From Balneolaceae bacterium (GTDB lineage Bacteria > Bacteroidota > Rhodothermia > Balneolales > Balneolaceae), in the NCBI GenBank assembly GCA_020832285.1, contig JAFIFB010000052.1, forward strand, positions 41,395 through 105,394: 64,000 bases of DNA. The letters are read 5' to 3'. The notes under the pieces are model-generated. The model was not told the origin of the DNA. It worked only from the letters and a program-made list of their open reading frames with translations, and searched no databases. The position numbers and the translations under genes are program-made. Shown here one piece after another: positions 63,150 to 64,000 of this stretch. Numbering within the stretch: the first letter of the stretch is position 1; every line of letters begins with the position of its first letter.

Positions 63150-63920
63150 ATGAAATTCTATATTTGTATCAAGCAGGTTCCGGATGTAAATGCACCTTTC
63201 CAGATCAAAGACGGACAGCTCATTCAGGATACAGATCGAAATATATTGAACGCTTATGATGCATCGGCAGTTGAAGCAGCACTTGTTCTGAAAGAAGCCC
63301 ACAACTGCGAAATAGAAGTTGTGCTGATCGGTCCGGAAAAAGCAAAAGAAACGATCCGAAAAACCCTCGCGATGGGCGCCGATAAGGGTACACACATCAT
63401 TACACAAAATGATAATCAACTCGATTCGTACGCCTACGCTAAAATTCTTACTGCCTTTTTTAGGGAGAAAGAATACAACTTTATTTTCTGCGGAAAGCAG
63501 TCTCAGGATACCGATGCCGGACTGACCGGATCTATGCTGGCGGAAATGCTGAAACTGCCATACTCCACCAACGCAGTTGGACTTGAACTATCAGACAATC
63601 ATCTGATCGTAAAGCGTCAGGGAGATACCGGCCAGGAAATTATCGAAGTAACCTCACCCGGACTGGTAACATGCTCAAACGATATGAATGATCCGCGTAT
63701 CCCCAGCCTCAAGGGGATCATGCAATCCAAACGAAAACCAGTTGATACCATCTCTGCAGATGATCTTGAATCGGAGGTTTCAGTCGATACCCTGAAAACT
63801 TCCATACTGTCCTATGAGGAAAAACCTGTCCGTGAACCGGGGAAAAAGTTTGAAGGAGAACCTGAAGAAATTGCACGTGAAGTCGCCCGGCTGCTGGATA
63901 CGGCAGAGAATGTGATTTGA
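63150..63920 (+). CDS. etfB: Electron transfer flavoprotein beta subunit
   Basis: 256 residues. CIKQVPDVNAPFQI, NAYDASAVEAAL, IVLIGPEKAKETIRKTLAMGADKG, GKQSQDTDAGLTGSMLAEML and CSNDMNDPRIPSLKGIMQSKRKP. Accepts electrons from acyl-CoA dehydrogenases. etfA is expected downstream, beyond the window. A 7-bp tandem repeat begins eight bases after the stop codon. Confidence 0.95.
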   Translation: MKFYICIKQVPDVNAPFQIKDGQLIQDTDRNILNAYDASAVEAALVLKEAHNCEIEVVLIGPEKAKETIRKTLAMGADKGTHIITQNDNQLDSYAYAKILTAFFREKEYNFIFCGKQSQDTDAGLTGSMLAEMLKLPYSTNAVGLELSDNHLIVKRQGDTGQEIIEVTSPGLVTCSNDMNDPRIPSLKGIMQSKRKPVDTISADDLESEVSVDTLKTSILSYEEKPVREPGKKFEGEPEEIAREVARLLDTAENVI

Positions 63921-63927
63921 TTTATTT

Positions 63928-64000
<73 letters not shown>

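Overview
The window looks like a chromosomal segment of a marine or saline Bacteroidota/Balneolota-type bacterium (my inference: a Balneola/Rhodohalobacter/Gracilimonas relative). The reasons are moderate to low GC, TonB-receptor plus DUF4249 lipoprotein pairs, a GH3/beta-lactamase fusion lipoprotein, an Hc1-like mini-histone, a fused isobutyryl-CoA mutase and few clear Shine-Dalgarno sequences. No rRNA, CRISPR, prophage or intact insertion sequence is visible. One tRNA gene, tRNA-Ser(GCU), is present.

Layout. 0-5 kb: the start of icmF (minus, leaving the window), three MscS-type channels and a large Ig-like lipoprotein. 5.4-10 kb: an NAD-salvage operon (pncB, pncA, an FAD oxidoreductase) and a GntP-type gluconate permease. 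10-19.2 kb: a defence island, all minus strand, reading hsdR, a Clp-fold serine protease, hsdM, a DUF559 nuclease bordered by palindromic repeats, hsdS, an MqsR-like toxin, a Panacea-domain antitoxin and a small membrane protein. It lies on the 3' side of tRNA-Ser. 20-26.4 kb: housekeeping genes (hpt, tilS, birA, a CBM48 mini-protein, PTS enzyme I and HPr, a holin-like membrane protein, a GNAT acetyltransferase). 26.4-30.2 kb: a non-coding stretch with two perfect DnaA boxes, then a copper locus. In that locus copA is split by a run of ten A exactly where a -1 shift rejoins a two-HMA chaperone-like N-terminus to the ATPase, and an AraC-type regulator carries its own CxxC metal-binding-like domain.

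30.2-41.6 kb: glmS, divergent from a GlmU-like nucleotidyltransferase; hydroxyacyl-CoA dehydrogenase; penicillin acylase; a GH3/beta-lactamase lipoprotein translationally coupled to an unusual double-domain cytidine deaminase; an amino-acid-kinase-like protein; and the histone-like protein. 41.5-42.6 kb is largely empty. 42.6-45.9 kb: a TonB receptor and DUF4249 lipoprotein. 46-52.4 kb: pyruvate dehydrogenase E1alpha, E1beta and E2, then alaS. 52.6-55.2 kb: a DUF502 protein, a class-V aminotransferase and YihY. 55.6-59.7 kb: two paralogous TIM-barrel-like lipoproteins and a seven-repeat FG-GAP/VCBS protein. 60-62.9 kb: a ferredoxin-NADP reductase and an ABC ATPase/membrane protein pair. 63-64 kb: etfB, followed by a 7-bp tandem repeat that runs off the window end.

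The best candidates for something new are the copA slippery run, the protease- and nuclease-bearing type I restriction locus with its coupled toxin-antitoxin trio, and a dispersed inverted-repeat element found at 5.2 and 25.5 kb.
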